6,787 bases of DNA. It comes from JBAZTO01 sp041661865 (GTDB lineage: Bacteria > Planctomycetota > Phycisphaerae > SM23-33). The stretch covers positions 1 through 6,787 of the forward strand of contig JBAZTO010000084.1 of the NCBI GenBank assembly GCA_041661865.1. Reading direction: 5' to 3'. Position numbers and translations under genes: made by a program. The notes under the pieces were generated by a model that did no database searches, was not told the origin of the DNA, and was given only the letters and a program-made list of their open reading frames with translations. Positions 5,597 through 6,787 of this stretch are shown here, one piece after another. Positions within the stretch are counted from its first letter, which is position 1, and every line of letters starts with the position of its first letter.

Positions 5597-5914
5597 TTAC
5601 TTCGCCATGTCCTTGAGGGCCTTGAGCGGGCGGACCTTGACGACCTTGCGGGCGGGCTTGGCCGCGAAGATCTGTTCCATCTTCGTGAAGGGGTTGATGC
5701 CCTTACGCTTCGGCGTGGCGGGCTTCTGGATGACCAGGATCTTCACCAGGCCCGGCAGCGCGAAGACGCCCGGACCCTTCTTGCCCACGGCGCACTTGAT
5801 CTGGTCGGCCAGGCCGTCCAGAACGGCAACGACCTGCTTGCGCGGCAACTGCGTCGACTTGACGATGCCGGCAATGATTTCACTCTTCGTGGCGGGTTTG
5901 GCACTCTTTGCCAT
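5597..5914 (-). CDS. HU-family DNA-binding protein, planctomycete-type variant
   Basis: A 105-residue small basic protein of the HU/IHF fold; such proteins dimerise, bend DNA and organise the nucleoid. Helices 1-2 cover about 9-43 (TKSEIIAGIVKSTQ, KQVVAVLDGLADQIKCAV). The GKKGPGVFALPGLVKI region (44-59) matches the HU turn and strands. KPATPKRKGINPFTKMEQ (64-81) corresponds to the DNA-contacting beta-arm, with NPFT in place of the usual NPQT and P75 at the intercalating-proline position. VRPLKALKDM (94-103) matches the HU C-terminal FKPGKALK. It is longer than the usual 90 residues through a basic N-terminal extension (MAKSAKPA) and a slightly longer arm and tail. The ATG at 5914 has AAAGGAG seven bases upstream; the frame further upstream runs through the promoter. 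It has its own promoter and terminator. Confidence 0.9.
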   Translation of the reverse strand: MAKSAKPATKSEIIAGIVKSTQLPRKQVVAVLDGLADQIKCAVGKKGPGVFALPGLVKILVIQKPATPKRKGINPFTKMEQIFAAKPARKVVKVRPLKALKDMAK

Positions 5915-5921
5915 GTTGCAA

Positions 5922-5928
5922 CTCCTTT
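5922..5928 (-). promoter_or_regulatory. Shine-Dalgarno of the HU-like gene
   Basis: AAAGGAG on minus, seven bases before ATG at 5914-5912. It fixes the start and excludes the 56-residue upstream extension of the open frame. Confidence 0.85.
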
Positions 5929-5965
5929 CAAAGTTAGACGGGTCAGAACAAAACGTTGAAGGCAT

Positions 5966-5993
5966 ATTATGAGGCCGTCTATCCGGGTGGCAA
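5966..5993 (-). promoter_or_regulatory. Sigma70-type promoter of the HU-like gene
   Basis: On minus, TTGCCA (5993-5988) and CATAAT (5971-5966) are separated by 16 bp; an alternative -10, TAATAT, gives 18 bp. The leader would be about 45 nt. T/A-rich DNA lies just upstream on minus (TTTTTTT at 6002-5996), possibly an UP-like element. Confidence 0.6.
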
Positions 5994-6082
5994 GTAAAAA
6001 AACGCTTGTTTTTTGCGGCCAATCGTTGTGTCGGCATCAGAATCGCCCTGATTTTCACGGAAAACGTGGAAGGCCGCCCCAT

Positions 6083-6235
6083 CCATACGCTGCCCGGCGG
6101 CGTTGGCGGCCGCTGATTTCCCTGCCCCGGCCGGGCTGGCCTGCTCGATATGGATAGCGGCGCGACCCATCCATGTGTGACGCGGGCATGTGCCGCAAGG
6201 CTGCAAATGGGCCCAGCAAATGGGCTCCGCCGTCC
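6083..6235. other. Intergenic stretch between the HU promoter and the tRNA promoter
   Basis: Part of the 409-bp gene-free gap 5915-6323. Open frames cross it, but none has a good start signal or recognisable protein. GCAAATGGGC is directly repeated at 6203-6212 and 6216-6225, and GCAAATGG occurs again at 6299-6306. Nothing else stands out. Confidence 0.4.
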
Positions 6236-6262
6236 TTGACTGTTATCGAACCCTCGGATAAT
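6236..6262 (+). promoter_or_regulatory. Candidate promoter of tRNA-Thr
   Basis: TTGACT (6236-6241, 5 of 6 to consensus) and GATAAT (6257-6262, 5 of 6) are 15 bp apart, slightly short; shifting the -10 to TAATCT gives 17 bp but a weaker hexamer. Transcription would start near 6270, about 55 nt before the mature tRNA end. Position and orientation fit the tRNA gene. Confidence 0.5.
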
Positions 6263-6323
6263 CTGGAACGCTGTGGCCTGGGGCTTGGACGACGCTTCGC
6301 AAATGGTCCCGCCATCGAGTCTG

Positions 6324-6395
6324 GCCAGCGTAGCTCAACGGTAGAGCACCGCTTTTGTAAAGCGGATGTTAAGGGTCCGATTCCCTTCGCTGGCT
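6324..6395 (+). tRNA. tRNA-Thr (anticodon UGU)
   Basis: A complete 72-nt cloverleaf. The acceptor stem GCCAGCG/CGCTGGC pairs perfectly. The D-arm is GCTC/GAGC with loop AACGGTA. The anticodon arm is CCGCT/AGCGG with loop TTTGTAA, giving UGU, which reads ACA and probably other threonine codons through wobble. The T-arm is AAGGG/CCCTT with loop TCCGATT. G1-C72, C2-G71, G35 and U36 agree with known threonyl-tRNA synthetase identity elements. Discriminator base 73 is T. CCA is not encoded, so a nucleotidyltransferase must add it after 3' trimming. Oddity: T-loop position 55 is C instead of the nearly universal T (pseudouridine). A15-T48 keeps the Levitt pair. No clear terminator follows. Confidence 0.93.
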
Positions 6396-6787
6396 GTCGG
6401 CAAATATATTAAAGAGAGCATGTTATGAATACCCTCAAACGCAGGCCCCAAAGCAGGTGTCACCCAGGTGTCGCCGATTCAGGCGACAAAGCACCGCTTT
6501 TGCTGGGCTGACCTTCCTCCGGCCGGCTTGGGGTATCCCAACCGCTCCCGTGAAGCCATCGCTTGGCCTTGGCGCCCTTGCCGCAATCCGCTGGGCGTTC
6601 CAGCCAGCGGGTGTTCCAAAACTTTCTGACACGTTGTAACCCATTGTTGCTGTTGTTGTTAGTCCGCAGGGCGTTTGAGAATAGCACGACAGCGCTAGGT
6701 AGTGTCGATAGCGGATTGCGTGCGTCGTCTGGAGGCATAGGACGCTTCGTTACGCCACTGATAGTACCGGCACTGTTCGATCAGTTT
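6396..6787. other. Gene-free right end, possibly repeat-derived
   Basis: No gene is supportable in these 392 bp. They contain a third copy of the palindromic-element tail (6614-6684), a 13-nt copy of part of the tRNA anticodon arm (6490-6502) and a small hairpin, TGTCGCC/GGCGACA (6469-6488). Minus-strand open frames cross the region without start signals. It may belong to a longer dispersed repeat or a degraded gene; one sequence cannot decide. Confidence 0.45.
6614..6684 (-). repeat. Third copy of the palindromic-element tail
   Basis: Read on minus from 6684, this matches the left tail (1924 down to 1857) at about 57 of 68 positions by hand count, with one 3-nt gap. It begins CTATTCTCAAACGC and ends TTTTGGAA, where the left tail also stops matching. 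The hairpin that precedes the tail in the two other copies is absent. Confidence 0.7.

Noticed and set aside
5979..6206. 75-codon minus open frame upstream of HU
   Set aside because: It overlaps the HU promoter, lacks a ribosome binding site and resembles no protein family.
6469..6488. Perfect 7-bp hairpin TGTCGCC/GGCGACA as a terminator for tRNA-Thr
   Set aside because: No T-run follows (next bases AAGCACC), and it lies 74 bp beyond the tRNA end.
6425..6511. 28-codon plus open frame (ATG 6425) after the tRNA, with AAGAGAG upstream
   Set aside because: The purine-rich site is generic, the peptide is low in recognisable features, and the frame ends at the copied tRNA segment; not enough to call a gene.

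Overview
The window is GC-rich bacterial DNA. It looks like Planctomycetota, perhaps a Phycisphaerae-like lineage; this is inferred from a 105-residue HU-type protein with long N- and C-terminal stretches and intergenic clusters of TTCGTCATT-type repeats, both of which I associate with that phylum from memory, not from a search. No complete novel defence, CRISPR or biosynthetic system is visible. The genes are ordinary; the most unusual material lies between them.

Layout. Positions 1-87 are probably the last 28 codons of a gene entering from the left. Positions 200-1840 (+) encode a 546-residue FAD-dependent dehydrogenase of the COG2509 type. Positions 1841-2282 hold an intergenic element of about 288 bp: two head-to-head copies of one unit with a common centre near 2006, each carrying a REP-like hairpin, flanked by an exact 10-bp direct repeat. 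A candidate promoter and a leader hairpin follow. Positions 2283-3019 (+) are a translationally coupled pair of unrecognised small proteins (TTG start, ATGA overlap), converging on the minus-strand genes with a 40-bp gap.

The minus strand, read right to left, carries an HU-like DNA-binding protein (5914-5597) with its own promoter, Shine-Dalgarno and rho-independent terminator, then an intergenic stretch with inverted TTCGTCATT repeats, then a ribonuclease D (5233-4010) followed by a COG2521-like SAM-dependent methyltransferase (3929-3060). The last two sit 80 bp apart and are probably co-transcribed, which suggests an RNA-processing or RNA-modification unit. On the plus strand, a tRNA-Thr(UGU) gene without encoded CCA lies at 6324-6395 behind a plausible sigma70 promoter. 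It has an unusual C at T-loop position 55. RNase D trims tRNA 3' ends, so the neighbours share a theme, although nothing shows a direct link.

Positions 6396-6787 hold no gene I can support, but contain a third copy of the tail of the 1856-2143 element and a 13-nt copy of part of the tRNA anticodon arm.
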